From Agromyces marinus (GTDB lineage Bacteria; Actinomycetota; Actinomycetes; Actinomycetales; Microbacteriaceae): 64,000 bases of DNA. Positions 54,062 to 62,609 of the stretch are shown here, piece after piece. How positions within the stretch are numbered: the first letter of the stretch is position 1; every line of letters starts with the position of its first letter. The stretch lies in assembly GCF_021442325.1 (NCBI RefSeq), contig NZ_CP087879.1, positions 1,612,001 through 1,676,000 of the forward strand, in the 5' to 3' direction. Below the pieces are notes generated by a model that was given only the letters and a program-made list of their open reading frames with translations, made no database searches and was not told the DNA's origin. The position numbers and the translations under genes are program-made.

Positions 54062-54688
54062 ATGCCCGACTCCCCTCGCGCGGCGCGCCCCGTCGCGTTC
54101 GCCGTGTTCCTCGTCGTCGCGGGCGGCCTGGGCCTGCTCGCCGCGTTCGAACTGTCGGTCGAGAAGGTGCTCACACTGGCCGATCCCGCGCACGTGCCGA
54201 ACTGCAACGTCGGCGTGCTGGTCGGATGCAGCACGAACCTCGCATCGTGGCAGGGCAGCGTCTTCGGATTCCCGAACCCGTTCGTCGGGCTGATGGCCTG
54301 GCCGGTCGTCATCACCATCGGGGTGGCCCTGCTCGCCGGTGCACGATTCCCGCGCTGGTTCTGGATCGGGCTGAACGCGGGAGTCCTCGGCGCGATCGTG
54401 TTCGTCGGCTGGCTGATCTTCCAGAGCATCTACGTGCTCGACGTGCTCTGCCCCTGGTGCATGATGACCTGGGCCGTCACGATCCCGACGTTCTTCGCCG
54501 TCACCTTCCGCAACCTCCGCGAGGGCGTGTACGGCGCGAACCCCGGAGCGCGACGAGTCGGCACGATCGGCATGGACTGGATCATCGTGGTGAGCGCCGT
54601 CGCCTACGCGATCGTCATCGTGCTGGCCCAGGCCCAGATGAACGCGATCCCCCGAGTCCTGATCGATCTCCGGAACCTGGTCGGCTGA
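54062..54688 (+). CDS. Vitamin K epoxide reductase family protein
   Basis: 208 residues with five or so membrane segments. VKOR-type cysteines are in CNVGVLVGCSTN (loop after the first segment) and the thioredoxin-like CPWC in VLDVLCPWCMMTWAVT. Bacterial VKORs reoxidise a DsbA-like protein using quinones, so it probably supports disulfide bond formation outside the membrane. No fused thioredoxin domain. It is transcribed alone and ends at a strong hairpin shared with ndk. Confidence 0.92.
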   Translation: MPDSPRAARPVAFAVFLVVAGGLGLLAAFELSVEKVLTLADPAHVPNCNVGVLVGCSTNLASWQGSVFGFPNPFVGLMAWPVVITIGVALLAGARFPRWFWIGLNAGVLGAIVFVGWLIFQSIYVLDVLCPWCMMTWAVTIPTFFAVTFRNLREGVYGANPGARRVGTIGMDWIIVVSAVAYAIVIVLAQAQMNAIPRVLIDLRNLVG

Positions 54689-54694
54689 CCGCCG

Positions 54695-54725
54695 GGTCGA
54701 GCAGCCGCGGCGCGGCTGCTCGACC
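54695..54725. terminator. Bidirectional hairpin terminator
   Basis: A 14-bp perfect stem, GGTCGAGCAGCCGC and its complement, with a GGC loop, in the gap between the convergent VKOR-like gene and ndk. Confidence 0.85.
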
Positions 54726-54751
54726 GACGGGAAGCCCGCGCGCCGTCTCGT

Positions 54752-55174
54752 TCAGGCGAACCAGAGGGCGAGCTCTCGCTCGGCCGATTCCACGGAGTCG
54801 GAGCCGTGCACGAGGTTCTGCTGGACCTTCAGCCCCCAGTCGCGCCCGAAGTCGCCGCGGATCGTGCCGGGCAGCGCGGTCGTCGGGTCGGTCGCACCCG
54901 CGAGCACGCGGAAGCCCTCGATCACCCGGTTGCCCGCGACGCGCATGGCGACCACGGGGCCCGACTCCATGAACTCGAGCAGCGGCTCGTAGAAGGGCTT
55001 GCCCTCGTGCTCGGCGTAGTGCTCCGCGAGCAGGTCGCGGCTCGGCTGCAGCATGCGGATGTCGACGAGGGAGTACCCCTTCGCCTCGATGCGCCTCAGG
55101 ATCTCGCCGCTGAGGTTGCGTGCGACCCCGTCGGGCTTGACGAGGACGAGGGTCTCTTCGATGGCGGTGGTCAT
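54752..55174 (-). CDS. ndk: Nucleoside diphosphate kinase
   Basis: 140 residues: TLVLVKPDGVARNLSGEILR, then FYEPLLEFMESGPVVAMRVA and the active-site His in NLVHGSDSVESAERELALWF. Transfers phosphate among nucleoside di- and triphosphates. Its start overlaps the DUF4233 stop (55171-55174), the last gene of an ileS-folC-DUF4233-ndk run. Confidence 0.97.
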   Translation of the reverse strand: MTTAIEETLVLVKPDGVARNLSGEILRRIEAKGYSLVDIRMLQPSRDLLAEHYAEHEGKPFYEPLLEFMESGPVVAMRVAGNRVIEGFRVLAGATDPTTALPGTIRGDFGRDWGLKVQQNLVHGSDSVESAERELALWFA

Positions 55175-55647
55175 GCGGATTCCTTTCCAGGTTCGGTCGG
55201 GCCGGCGGCAGCCGCCCGGTCACGGTCGATTCGGCCGCCGACGATCATGCAGTACGCCCACATTCCGCCGAACAGCGCCGCGACGACGAACATCGCGGGA
55301 TTGAGCAGGCCCGAGGCGAGGAGCAGCACCTGCACGGCCCAGCCCAGCACGAACGCCCACTCGAAGCGCAGCAGCGGAATGGTGACGATGAGCGCCAGGA
55401 TCACCACGCCGCCCGCGGCGAGGGGCGCCCATGTCGGCAGGCCGAACACCGTGCCGTCCTCGCGCGAGAGCCCCCAGATGACGAGGGCGGCGAGGAAGAC
55501 GACGATGATCTCGAAGGTGAGCACGATCGAACCGAGGCTCTCGCGCGTGGAGCGCGGTCGGCGGTGCCGGCTCACGGGCGCGGCATCCGCTTCGGCTTCG
55601 CGGGCGTCGCCCGCATCGGGGCCGTCGGGCATCGGCGCGTCGGTCAT
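55171..55647 (-). CDS. DUF4233 membrane protein
   Basis: 158 residues from the ATG at 55647, which overlaps the folC stop. A polar, Asp-rich N-terminus is followed by four hydrophobic segments (LGSIVLTFEIIVVFLAALVI, WAPLAAGGVVILALIVTIPL, WAFVLGWAVQVLLLASGLL, PAMFVVAALFGGMWAYCMIV). This is the DUF4233 family, regularly found between folC and ndk in actinobacteria. Function unknown. Confidence 0.88.
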   Translation of the reverse strand: MTDAPMPDGPDAGDAREAEADAAPVSRHRRPRSTRESLGSIVLTFEIIVVFLAALVIWGLSREDGTVFGLPTWAPLAAGGVVILALIVTIPLLRFEWAFVLGWAVQVLLLASGLLNPAMFVVAALFGGMWAYCMIVGGRIDRDRAAAAGPTEPGKESA

Positions 55648-57017
55648 CGTTCGGTCCACTCCCGGTCGGTCGCGATCGCGAGCGCGTCGGCGACGAGCGT
55701 GATCGACCCCGTGACGACGACCCCGCGTCGGTCAGCCCGCGACGCCCACTCCCGCGCGTCGTCGAGCGCGTCGTCGAGCCGGGATGCGATGTCGACGCGG
55801 TCGGCTCCGACGACGGCGGCGACCCGGGGCGCGAGCTGGTCCGCCTCGATCGCGCGGTCCGACTCGGACCGGGTGACCAGGAACCGGGCGCCCGTGGGCT
55901 CGAGGGCCCGGACGATGCCCTCGACGTCCTTGTCGGCGAGGACGCCGAGCACGACCACGAGTTCGTCGAAGTCGAACACCTCGCCGAGCGCCTGCGCGAG
56001 CGCGCCGGCGCCGTGCGGGTTGTGCGCCGCATCGACCAGCACGGTCGGGTCGGTCGAGACCAGCTGCAGGCGGCCGGGCGAGCTGACCGCGGCGAATCCC
56101 GACTCGAGGACGTCGTCGGCCAGCCGCACCTGCCGCCCGAGGAATGCCTCGACCGCGGCGATGGCGACGGCCGCGTTCTCGGCCTGATGGCGCCCGTGCA
56201 GCGGCACGGGGAGGTCGCGGTACTCCCCCGCGAGTCCGCGGACCGACACGAGCTGGCCGCCGACGGCGACGCGCGAGTCGAGCACGGCGAACGCGCCGCC
56301 CTCGACGGCTAGGCTCGCCTCGTTGCGCTCGGCGGCCTCGCTCAGCACGGTCAGCGCGGCCGGGTCCTGGAAGGCGGTCACGACTTCGGCGCCGGGCTTG
56401 ATGATGCCCGACTTCGTCCGGGCGATCTCGGCGACCGTGCGCCCCAGGCGCTGCTCGTGATCGATCGCGATGGGGGTGATCACCGCGACCTGGCCGTCGG
56501 CGACGTTCGTCGAGTCCCACTCGCCGCCCATGCCGACCTCGAGGACGACGACGTCGACGGGCGCGTCGGCGAACGCCGCGAACGCGAGCACCGTGAGCGC
56601 CTCGAAGTACGTGAGCGCCTCCTCGTCGGCGCTGCGCAGCTCGTCGTCGACGATGGACACGACGGGTGCGATCTCCTCCCAGATCCGGGCGACGGCCTCG
56701 TCGGCGATCGGCTCGCCGTCGATGCGGATCCGCTCGGTGAACCGCACGAGGTGCGGGCTCGTGAGCAGTCCCGTGCGGAGCCCCTGTGCGCGGAGGATCG
56801 ACTCGATCATCCGGCTCGTCGAGGTCTTGCCGTTGGTTCCGGTGAGGTGGATGACGGGTGCCGCGCGATGCGGGTCGCCGAGCAGTTCCACGGCCCGCCG
56901 GGTCGCGTCGAGCCGCGGCTGCGGCGCCGACTCGCCGACGCGCGCGAGCAGGTCGGCGTACACGGCGTCGGCCGCGTCGCGCTCCTCCGGGGTCGAGTCG
57001 GGGATCACGTCGGTCAT
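55644..57017 (-). CDS. folC: Folylpolyglutamate synthase / dihydrofolate synthase
   Basis: 457 residues; adds glutamate to folates. Mur-ligase-like motifs are the P-loop [20 protein letters not shown] near residues 55-74, [36 protein letters not shown], and [15 protein letters not shown]. The ATG at 57017 overlaps the ileS stop (57014), so the two are coupled. The open frame upstream of that ATG is only the antisense-like frame of ileS. Confidence 0.95.
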   Translation of the reverse strand: MTDVIPDSTPEERDAADAVYADLLARVGESAPQPRLDATRRAVELLGDPHRAAPVIHLTGTNGKTSTSRMIESILRAQGLRTGLLTSPHLVRFTERIRIDGEPIADEAVARIWEEIAPVVSIVDDELRSADEEALTYFEALTVLAFAAFADAPVDVVVLEVGMGGEWDSTNVADGQVAVITPIAIDHEQRLGRTVAEIARTKSGIIKPGAEVVTAFQDPAALTVLSEAAERNEASLAVEGGAFAVLDSRVAVGGQLVSVRGLAGEYRDLPVPLHGRHQAENAAVAIAAVEAFLGRQVRLADDVLESGFAAVSSPGRLQLVSTDPTVLVDAAHNPHGAGALAQALGEVFDFDELVVVLGVLADKDVEGIVRALEPTGARFLVTRSESDRAIEADQLAPRVAAVVGADRVDIASRLDDALDDAREWASRADRRGVVVTGSITLVADALAIATDREWTER

Positions 57018-60000
57018 CGTGCCTCCTCCGCGAGTTTCGCGACGGAGACGAGGAGCTTCGACCCGTCGCCGACCTTGTGGGCGCCGTCGCCGTCGACCTC
57101 GCCGACCGTCACCAGCAGCTCGGGCGCGAGCGTCTCGCGGCCGATGAGGTCGCGGTGCGCCTCGGCGGCCGCTGCGCCGGCGGCGTCGAGCGTGAGGTCG
57201 AGGCGGATGCGATCGCCGACCTCCAGCCCGGCCGCCTTGCGCGACTCCTGCACGGCGCGCACGATGTCTCGCGCGAGGCCCTCGGCCTCGAGTTCGGGGG
57301 TCGTGCGCACGTCGAGGATCGCGAATCCGCCGTCGGCGAGGAGGCCGAGCGCACTGCCGCCCTCGGCGCCGCCGCTCGCCTCGAGCACGAGGTCGTACTC
57401 GCCCGGCTCGAGCGCGATGCCGCCGGCCACGACCGTCTCGCCGTCGAGCGACCAGTCGCCGCCGCGCGCGGCCTGGATGGCCTGCTGCACCTGCTTGCCG
57501 AGTCGCGGCCCGGCGGCGCGGGCGTTGACCGTGAGTCGCTTGGTCACGCCGTAGGACGCGGCGCTCGAGTCGTCGAGCTCGACCAGGTCGACGCGCTTGA
57601 CGTTGAGCTCGTCGCGCAGGATCGCCTCGAACGGCGCGAGGCTCGCGGCATCCGTCGTGACGACCGTGAGCGACGCGAGCGGCAGGCGCACGCGGCGACC
57701 CGCCTGCTTGCGGAGCGCGAGCACCGCCCCGGTCACCTCGCGCACGGCGTCCATCGCGGCGACGAGCTCGGGATCGGCCGGGAACTCGTCGGCGACCGGC
57801 CAGTCGGCCAGGTGCACGCTCCGACCGCCGGTGAGTCCGCGCCAGACCTTCTCGGTCACGAGCGGCAGCATCGGGGCGGCCAGGCGCGTGAGGGTCTCGA
57901 GCACCGTGTACAGCGTGTCGAACGCCTCGGTGCCGGTCGAGGACGCGCCCGAACCGCCTTCGCCCACGCCCTGCCAGAACCGGTCGCGCGAGCGGCGCAC
58001 GTACCAGTTCGTGAGCACGTCGCCGAAGTCGCGGAGCTTCTGCGACGCGAGCGTCGTGTCGAAGTCCTCGTAGTCGTCCGTGACGGCCTCGACGAGGTCG
58101 CGGAGCTTGGCCAGCAGGTACCGGTCGAGCACGTCGGTCGACGCGGTCGAGCGGGATGCCTCGTAGCCGCCCTCGCGTGCCGTGTTCGCGTACAGCGAGA
58201 AGAAGTACCAGGTGCTCCAGAGCGGCAGCATGAGCTGGCGCACGCCCTCGCGGATGCCCTCCTCGGTCACCACGAGGTTGCCGCCGCGCAGCACCGGGCT
58301 CGACATGAGGAACCAGCGCATCGCGTCGGAGCCGTCGCGCTCGAACACCTCGGAGACGTCCGGGTAGTTGCGCAGCGACTTCGACATCTTCTGCCCGTCG
58401 CTGCCGAGCACGATGCCGTGGCTCACGACGTTCTCGAACGCCGGCCGGTCGAAGAGCGCGGTCGCGAGCACGTGCATGACGTAGAACCAGCCGCGGGTCT
58501 GCCCGATGTACTCGACGATGAAGTCGGCCGGGTTGTGGGTGTCGAACCAGTCCTGGTTCTCGAACGGGTAGTGCACCTGCGCGAACGGCATCGACCCGGA
58601 GTCGAACCAGACGTCGAACACGTCGCTGATCCGGCGCATGGTCGACTTCCCGGTCGGGTCGTCGGGGTTCGGCCGGGTGAGCTCGTCGATGTACGGGCGG
58701 TGCAGGTCGGGCTCGCCCTCGGGGTTGGTCGGCACGCGGCCGAAGTCGCGCTCGAGCTCTTCGAAGGAGCCGTACACGTCGACGCGCGGGTACTCGGGGT
58801 CGTCGCTCTTCCACACCGGGATCGGCGAGCCGAAGTAGCGGTTGCGGCTGATCGACCAGTCCCGGGCGTTGCCGACCCACTTGCCGAACTGCCCGTACTT
58901 GACGTTCTCCGGCACCCAGGTGATGTCGTCGTTGAGCTCGCTCATGCGGTCCCGGAACTCGGGAACGCGCACGAACCAGCTCGAGACCGCCTTGTAGATG
59001 AGCGGGTTCCGGCAGCGCCAGCAGTGCGGGTACGAGTGCTCGTAGCTCGCCTGGCGGAGCAGGCGCCCCTCGGCCTTCAGCAGCTGCGTGAGCGGCTTGT
59101 TCGCGTCGGACCACAGCAACCCCGCGACATCCGTCACCTCGGGGAGGAATCGGCCGGAGTCGTCGACCGAGATCACGACAGGGATGCCGTTCGCCTCGCC
59201 GATCCGCTGGTCCTCCTCGCCGTAGGCGGGCGCCTGGTGGACGATGCCCGTGCCGTCCTCGGTAGTGACGTAGTCGGCGACGAGCACGCGCCAGGCCCGC
59301 TCGAGGCCGTACTTCTCGACGTCGGCGTAGTAGTCGAAGAGGCGGTCGTACGTCACGCCGTCGAGCTCTGCGCCCTGCACCGTTCGCGAGACCGCGGCCC
59401 GCGCCTCGTCGGCCGATTCGTAGCCGAGCTCCTTGGCGTAGTCGCCCACGAGGTCGAGCGCGAGCAGGTACTCGGCGCCGAGCACCTCGGTGTCGTCGGT
59501 GCCGCCGGGTGCGTGCTCGCGGAGCACCGTGGCATCCGGCGTGCCGTTCGGACCGGCGGGCACGACCGCGTAGGTGATCTCGGGGCCGACCGCGAGCGCG
59601 AAGTTCGTCGGCAGGGTCCAGGGCGTGGTCGTCCAGGCGAGTGCCCGCACCGCGGTGAGGCCGAGCGCCTCGGCCTTCGCGCCGGTCAAGGGGAAGGTGA
59701 CCGTGACGGTCTGGTCCTGACGCGGCTTGTAGACGTCGTCGTCCATGCGGAGCTCGTGGTTCGACAGCGGCGTCTGGTCGCGCCAGCAGTAGGGCAGCAC
59801 GCGGTGGCCCTCGTACGCGAGGCCCTTCTCGTGCAGGGTCTTGAACGCCCAGAGCACCGACTCCATGAACGTCGCGTCGAGCGTCTTGTAGTCGTTCTCG
59901 AAGTCGACCCAGCGCGCCTGCCTCGTGACGTAGTCCTGCCACTCCTCGGTGTAGCGGAGCACGGCGTCGCGCGCGGCGCGGTTGAACGCCGCAATGCCCA

Positions 60001-60355
60001 TCTCCTCGATCTGCACCTTGTCGGTGATGCCGAGCTGGCGCTCGGCCTCGAGCTCGGCGGGCAGGCCGTGCGTGTCCCAGCCGAACCGGCGGTGCACCTG
60101 CTTGCCGCGCATCGTCTGGAACCGCGGGAAGACGTCCTTCGCGTAGCCGGTGAGGAGGTGCCCGTAGTGCGGCAGGCCGTTCGCGAACGGCGGGCCGTCG
60201 TAGAACACCCACTCCTCGGCGCCCTCGCGCTGGTCGATCGACGCCTGGAACGTGCCGTCGGCCTTCCAGTGCGCGAGCATCTCCTGCTCGATCGCCGGGA
60301 AGGACGGCGACGGCGTGACGGACTGCTGCTCGGGGTCCTGGCCCTTGGGGTACAA
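57014..60355 (-). CDS. ileS: Isoleucine--tRNA ligase, IleS2-like
   Basis: 1113 residues. The class I synthetase signatures are HYGH in [18 protein letters not shown] and KMSKS in [20 protein letters not shown]. The editing domain ([20 protein letters not shown]) is present, as is the anticodon-binding C-terminal region. The length and the HYGH form fit the eukaryote-like IleS2 group, which is often less sensitive to mupirocin than IleS1. A T-box leader lies directly upstream, so expression follows the charging state of tRNA-Ile. Confidence 0.96.
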   Translation of the reverse strand: MYPKGQDPEQQSVTPSPSFPAIEQEMLAHWKADGTFQASIDQREGAEEWVFYDGPPFANGLPHYGHLLTGYAKDVFPRFQTMRGKQVHRRFGWDTHGLPAELEAERQLGITDKVQIEEMGIAAFNRAARDAVLRYTEEWQDYVTRQARWVDFENDYKTLDATFMESVLWAFKTLHEKGLAYEGHRVLPYCWRDQTPLSNHELRMDDDVYKPRQDQTVTVTFPLTGAKAEALGLTAVRALAWTTTPWTLPTNFALAVGPEITYAVVPAGPNGTPDATVLREHAPGGTDDTEVLGAEYLLALDLVGDYAKELGYESADEARAAVSRTVQGAELDGVTYDRLFDYYADVEKYGLERAWRVLVADYVTTEDGTGIVHQAPAYGEEDQRIGEANGIPVVISVDDSGRFLPEVTDVAGLLWSDANKPLTQLLKAEGRLLRQASYEHSYPHCWRCRNPLIYKAVSSWFVRVPEFRDRMSELNDDITWVPENVKYGQFGKWVGNARDWSISRNRYFGSPIPVWKSDDPEYPRVDVYGSFEELERDFGRVPTNPEGEPDLHRPYIDELTRPNPDDPTGKSTMRRISDVFDVWFDSGSMPFAQVHYPFENQDWFDTHNPADFIVEYIGQTRGWFYVMHVLATALFDRPAFENVVSHGIVLGSDGQKMSKSLRNYPDVSEVFERDGSDAMRWFLMSSPVLRGGNLVVTEEGIREGVRQLMLPLWSTWYFFSLYANTAREGGYEASRSTASTDVLDRYLLAKLRDLVEAVTDDYEDFDTTLASQKLRDFGDVLTNWYVRRSRDRFWQGVGEGGSGASSTGTEAFDTLYTVLETLTRLAAPMLPLVTEKVWRGLTGGRSVHLADWPVADEFPADPELVAAMDAVREVTGAVLALRKQAGRRVRLPLASLTVVTTDAASLAPFEAILRDELNVKRVDLVELDDSSAASYGVTKRLTVNARAAGPRLGKQVQQAIQAARGGDWSLDGETVVAGGIALEPGEYDLVLEASGGAEGGSALGLLADGGFAILDVRTTPELEAEGLARDIVRAVQESRKAAGLEVGDRIRLDLTLDAAGAAAAEAHRDLIGRETLAPELLVTVGEVDGDGAHKVGDGSKLLVSVAKLAEEAR

Positions 60356-60590
60356 CGCTCGCTCCTGCTGGATCTCGCCGGTTCACGAGGACGGCCGGCT
60401 CGTCGAGCCCCACCGCGGTACCACCCCGCTTGCCCCGGCGATGCCGGAACCTCTCGTTCGTCAGCTGTGACGGGCTGGACCCGTTCGGTTCTAGTGACGG
60501 GCGGATGCCGGGGCACCCGTTCCGCGTTCTTCCGAAGACTCCCCGGTGATGGCCGGTTCGATGTCGTTGCCGTCAATGCTACCGCGCGGT
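60356..60590 (-). ncRNA. T-box riboswitch (ileS leader, actinobacterial short stem I type)
   Basis: On the minus strand the leader contains the T-box bulge UGGUACCGCGG (60424-60414), preceded by AAGCGGGG, and an upstream segment with an ATC triplet (about 60550) in CCATCACCGGGGAG just before CTTCGGAAGAAC. This matches the actinobacterial ileS T-box layout, in which a very short stem I carries an AUC specifier and control is at translation, by hiding the ribosome site until uncharged tRNA-Ile binds. The boundary positions are approximate. Confidence 0.88.
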
Positions 60591-60652
60591 CCGGCCGCGG
60601 CGCGCGCCCGCCGCGGCCACCCGCGGCGCCGCGGTCGGCGCACCCCGCCGTG

Positions 60653-61009
60653 CTACCGCCACGCCTCGCGGACGAGCGCGAGCAGCGCCTCGCGATCGAC
60701 GCCGTTCAGCCGGGCCTCGTCGACGAGGTCGTGGATGGCGCCGGCGAGCGCCGTGTGGTGGCCGAGCCGCTTCGCGACCGTCGCGCCCCGGCCCGGGTGC
60801 AGTTCGATGAACCCCTCGTCGCGGAGCAGTCGGTACGCGCGGAGGGCGGTGTTGACGTTCACCCCGAGCTGATCGGCGAGCCGGCGGGCGGGCGGCAGGC
60901 GCTCGCCGAACCCGATCCGCCCGTCGACGACCGCGGCGCGCACGGCGTCGGCGAGACGTTCGAAGATCGGGCCCGGTGCGGTGGGGTCGAGACGGATGCG
61001 CACCCGCAT
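60653..61009 (-). CDS. GntR-family regulator, YtrA-like short form
   Basis: 118 residues: an N-terminal GntR winged helix (GPIFERLADAVRAAVVDGRI, LADQLGVNVNTALRAYRLLR, DEGFIELHPGRGATVAKRL) and only a short C-terminal helical region for dimerisation, typical of the YtrA subfamily, which often controls ABC transporters. No ABC genes adjoin; the divergent transporter at 61095 is a possible target, with 85 bp between the two starts. Confidence 0.92.
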   Translation of the reverse strand: MRVRIRLDPTAPGPIFERLADAVRAAVVDGRIGFGERLPPARRLADQLGVNVNTALRAYRLLRDEGFIELHPGRGATVAKRLGHHTALAGAIHDLVDEARLNGVDREALLALVREAWR

Positions 61010-61094
61010 CAGGGTAGCAGTTGCGATAGATCTGCTAGTTCAATCGTCGGAACTCGCTTGTCGCGGCATCCGCCCGCTGTCAGGATGTCTCCCC

Positions 61095-62435
61095 GTGACC
61101 ACCGAAGCCCCATCCCCCGCTTCCCTGCCCCCCGCCTCGTCGCCGGTCCGGCGCGTCGCCTGGGCGTCGATGATCGGCACCTCGCTCGAGTCATTCGACT
61201 TCTACGTCTTCGCCTACTTCAGCGCGTACTTCATCGGCCCGCTGTTCTTCGACCCGCTCGGGCAGTTCGGCGGCACGCTCGCCGCGTTCGCCACCATCGG
61301 CGTCGCCTTCGTGGTCCGCCCGCTCGGCGCCGTGATCTTCGGCCACATGGGCGACCGCCTCGGCCGCCGCGCGACGCTCCTCTGGACGATCGGCATCATG
61401 GGCGTCGCGACGGGTCTCATCGGCCTGCTGCCGACCTACGCGCAGGCCGGATGGCTCGGCGCCGTGCTGCTCGTGCTGCTCCGCGTCGCACAGGGCCTGT
61501 CGCTCGGCGGCGAATGGGGCGGCTCGATCCTGCTCGCGACCGAGCACTCGAGCCCGGTCAAGCGCGCGTTCTACGCCGCCGTGCCGCAGCTCGGCTCCCC
61601 CGTCGGGTCGATCCTCTCCGCGGTCGTCTTCATCGTGATGACCCTCGCGCTGCCCGCCGAGGAACTCGCGGCGTGGGGCTGGCGCATCCCGTTCCTCCTC
61701 GCGATCCCGCTGCTCGCGGTCTCGCTCTACCTGCGCCTCACGATCGACGAGACGCCCGTCTTCAAGGCCGTCGTCGCGGAGCAGCGACGCGACCGCGTGC
61801 CGTTCGCGACCATGTTCCGTGCGCAGCCCACCGCGCTGGTCATCGCGTTCGGCGCGGCCCTCCTCGGCATCGGCTCGTACTCGCTGATGAACACCTACAC
61901 GATCAACTACGGCGTCGGGACGCTCGGGTTCAGCTTCCAGGACCTGCTCGTGGCGACCACGATCGGAGGGCTGCTGCAGCTGATCACGATCCCCCTGTTC
62001 GGCTGGTGGGCGACGCGCATCGGCTCGGCGAGGGTCGTCGCGTACGGCGCACTCGGCACGCTGCTCATCACCTTCCCGATGTACTGGCTGCTGCAGTTCT
62101 CGAGCTTCCCGGTGCTCGTCGGCACGATGATCGTGGGCGGCATCCTGCCGACCATGTCGTGGGCGGCGCTCGGCGGACTCATGAACGACCTGTTCGCCGA
62201 CCACTACCGCTACTCGGCACTCTCGGTCGCCTACGCGGTGGCGGCTGCCGTCAGCGGCTTCATCCCGCTCGTCACCGCGCTCATCGGCGAGGCGACCGCC
62301 TACGTGTGGTGGCACCCCGGCGTCGTGCTCGCGCTGCTGTCGGCGATCACGCTCGCCGCCGCCTGGGCGGCGGCACGCATGCGACCTGCGCCGATCTCCG
62401 AGGACGGCCGCGAGGTCGAGCCGGCGCGCGTCTGA
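61095..62435 (+). CDS. MFS transporter, metabolite:proton symporter (MHS) family
   Basis: 446 residues from GTG 61095. About twelve membrane segments. MHS features are the N-terminal ASMIGTSLESFDFYVFAYFS, the MFS loop FGHMGDRLGRRATLLWTIGI, and RVAQGLSLGGEWGGSILLAT. The family moves dicarboxylates, proline/betaine, shikimate or similar acids with protons; the substrate is not evident. Ends at a clear hairpin. Confidence 0.92.
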   Translation: MTTEAPSPASLPPASSPVRRVAWASMIGTSLESFDFYVFAYFSAYFIGPLFFDPLGQFGGTLAAFATIGVAFVVRPLGAVIFGHMGDRLGRRATLLWTIGIMGVATGLIGLLPTYAQAGWLGAVLLVLLRVAQGLSLGGEWGGSILLATEHSSPVKRAFYAAVPQLGSPVGSILSAVVFIVMTLALPAEELAAWGWRIPFLLAIPLLAVSLYLRLTIDETPVFKAVVAEQRRDRVPFATMFRAQPTALVIAFGAALLGIGSYSLMNTYTINYGVGTLGFSFQDLLVATTIGGLLQLITIPLFGWWATRIGSARVVAYGALGTLLITFPMYWLLQFSSFPVLVGTMIVGGILPTMSWAALGGLMNDLFADHYRYSALSVAYAVAAAVSGFIPLVTALIGEATAYVWWHPGVVLALLSAITLAAAWAAARMRPAPISEDGREVEPARV

Positions 62436-62440
62436 GCACG

Positions 62441-62474
62441 AGCGGATGCCGCGGCTCGCGCCGTGGCATCCGCT
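62441..62474 (+). terminator. Hairpin terminator after the MFS gene
   Basis: AGCGGATGCCGCGG pairs with CCGTGGCATCCGCT (one G-U pair) around a CTCGCG loop, directly after the MFS stop. Each arm contains the recurrent GCGGATGCC word. Confidence 0.8.
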
Positions 62475-62609
62475 CTCGGGCATCGGGGCCGCCGCAGCGG
62501 TCACGATCCGGCCGGTGAGGATGGAATCCGCGGTCTGGCGGTACGCTGGACTGTCTCATATTCAGGCACCCCAACGGACTCGGTGCCGCACATACCGAAC
62601 CGGAGCATC

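Noticed and set aside
55644..60413. A single minus-strand frame of 1589 codons spanning ileS and folC
   Set aside because: Its upstream two thirds is the wrong frame of ileS with Arg/Ala-rich nonsense; only the part after the ATG at 57017 is folC. The ileS frame has clear synthetase motifs.
56858..62518. A plus-strand frame of 1886 codons opposite ileS
   Set aside because: It is complementary to ileS and the GntR gene, has low-complexity Arg/Val/Glu composition and no family features; a GC-rich shadow.
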